Assembly (NCBI GenBank): GCA_945878385.1
Contig: CAMCTE010000134.1
Span: 1-7,407, forward strand
Length of the DNA stretch: 7,407 nucleotides
From: Azohydromonas lata NBRC 102462
Lineage (GTDB): Bacteria > Pseudomonadota > Gammaproteobacteria > Burkholderiales > Burkholderiaceae_C
Reading direction: 5' to 3'
Shown piece after piece: positions 6,518 to 7,407 of this stretch; the stretch's first letter is position 1, and the number at the start of each line of letters is the position of its first letter. The notes under the pieces are model-generated. The model was not told the origin of the DNA and made no database searches. It worked only from the letters and a program-made list of their open reading frames with translations. A program made the translations under genes and the position numbers.

Positions 6518-7407
6518 ATGCTCGACATCACCCTTCTGCGCAAAGACCTGCCGGCCGTCGTGGCCCGCCTCGAAGCCCGCCGCACCCCCCAGCCCTTCTT
6601 GGATGTGGCGCGCTTTCAGGCGCTGGAAGCGCAGCGCAAGACCATCCAAACCCGCACCGAAGAACTGCAGGCGCAGCGCAATGCGCTGAGCAAACAGATT
6701 GGCGCGCTCAAGGCCAAGGGCGAAGACGCCTCGGCCGTGATGGCGCAGGTGGCGGCCATACCCGAAGAGCTCAAGGCTTCGGCCGAGCACTTGGACGTGA
6801 TCCAGGCCGAACTGCAGGGCATGCTCATGCAACTGCCCAACCTGCCGCAGGCCGATGTGCCTGCGGGCGGCGACGAATCGGCCAATGTGGAAGTGCGCCG
6901 CTGGGGCGTGCCTCGTTCATTTGACTTCGCAGTGAAGGACCATGTGGACCTGGGCGGCCCCTTGGGACTGGACTTCGACACTGGTGCCAAGCTCAGCGGT
7001 TCGCGGTTTTCATTTCTGAAGGGCCCGATGGCCCGACTGCATCGGGCGCTTGCGCAGTTCATGCTGGACCTGCACACCAGGAAGCACGGCTACACCGAGT
7101 GCTACACGCCCTATATCGTCAACCGAGAGGTGCTCGAGGGCACCGGGCAGTTGCCCAAGTTCCGCAACGACATGTTCTGGGTGTACCGCGGTGCGGAAGG
7201 CGAGGGTGGTGGCGAGGGCGATGCCGCGCCGGTGGAGCAGTACCTGATTTCCACCAGTGAGATTTCCCTGACCAACAGCGTGCGCGATCAGATTCTCGAT
7301 GCGGCGCAGCTGCCCATGAAGTTGACGGCGCATTCGCCCTGCTTCCGAAGCGAAGCCGGCAGCGGTGGCCGCGACATCCGCGGCATGATCCGTCAGCATC
7401 AGTTCGA
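6518..7407 (+). CDS. serS: SerS: seryl-tRNA synthetase, C-terminus cut by window edge
   Basis: A class II aminoacyl-tRNA synthetase that charges tRNA-Ser (and tRNA-Sec where present) with serine. The first 296 residues of about 430-440 are in the window. The N-terminal start MLDITLLRKDLPAVVARL leads into the antiparallel coiled-coil tRNA-binding arm (about residues 30-104, rich in Glu, Gln, Lys, Ala). Then come LPNLP (106-110) and the catalytic core with KLSGSRFSFLKGPMARL, TPYIVN, the serine-binding TSE (246-248) and class II motif 2 FRSEAGSGGRDIRGMIR (276-292, Arg277 and Glu279). Motif 3 lies beyond the edge. A Gly/Glu-rich loop (about 225-237) precedes the TSE strand. The ATG at 6518 matches the conserved family N-terminus. 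The upstream site is only weakly purine-rich. It lies 24 bases after ispH, so co-transcription with fkpB-ispH is likely. Confidence 0.98.
   Translation, partial: MLDITLLRKDLPAVVARLEARRTPQPFLDVARFQALEAQRKTIQTRTEELQAQRNALSKQIGALKAKGEDASAVMAQVAAIPEELKASAEHLDVIQAELQGMLMQLPNLPQADVPAGGDESANVEVRRWGVPRSFDFAVKDHVDLGGPLGLDFDTGAKLSGSRFSFLKGPMARLHRALAQFMLDLHTRKHGYTECYTPYIVNREVLEGTGQLPKFRNDMFWVYRGAEGEGGGEGDAAPVEQYLISTSEISLTNSVRDQILDAAQLPMKLTAHSPCFRSEAGSGGRDIRGMIRQHQF

Noticed and set aside
5495..6832. A 445-codon His-rich open frame on the minus strand across ispH and serS
   Set aside because: It is exactly antisense to ispH, whose cluster cysteines and motifs are intact. The His-rich, low-complexity translation is typical of a GC-rich shadow frame.
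1..7407. Mobile element, CRISPR array, tRNA or other RNA gene, toxin-antitoxin or defence system
   Set aside because: No transposase, long inverted or direct repeats, spaced repeats or tRNA-like cloverleaf were seen. Nearly the whole window is filled by recognised genes.

Overview
This is a GC-rich, densely coded chromosomal window with ten protein genes and no gap above about 65 bases. Protein style (CheR, CheD, IspH and SerS sequence flavour), high GC, frequent GTG starts and the order smr-radC / fkpB-ispH-serS suggest a betaproteobacterium of the Burkholderiales, probably Comamonadaceae-like. The lineage is an inference from remembered family features, not from a search.

Left part (1-2341, minus strand): a chemoreceptor-adaptation operon read right to left as cheR (methyltransferase), cheD (deamidase) and cheB (methylesterase/response regulator, cut by the left window edge). 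cheR and cheD overlap by four bases (ATGA), and cheB follows after 34 bases. Together they set receptor methylation and deamidation, which tunes chemotactic sensitivity.

Middle (2384-3638, plus strand): divergent from cheR across only 42 bp lies a MinD/ParA-type ATPase resembling FlhG/FleN, the flagellar number and placement regulator. Seven bases after it comes a group II truncated haemoglobin. The ATPase fits the motility neighbourhood. The haemoglobin's co-location is the least expected arrangement in the window.

Right-middle (3668-4992, minus strand): radC (JAB/MPN-domain protein) followed by an Smr-domain protein that overlaps it by four bases (GTGA). The Smr gene converges on the haemoglobin gene with 29 bases between them.

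Right part (5055-7407, plus strand): fkpB-like FKBP prolyl isomerase, ispH (last step of the MEP isoprenoid pathway) and serS (seryl-tRNA synthetase, cut by the right edge). These are tightly spaced and probably co-transcribed from a 62-bp divergent promoter region shared with radC.

Overall this is ordinary core genome. I see no mobile element, CRISPR array, RNA gene, long repeat or unknown multi-gene system. The points worth a second look are modest: the ATPase-haemoglobin pairing beside chemotaxis genes, a His at the CD1 position of the haemoglobin, the high share of GTG starts, and two very short divergent intergenic regions.
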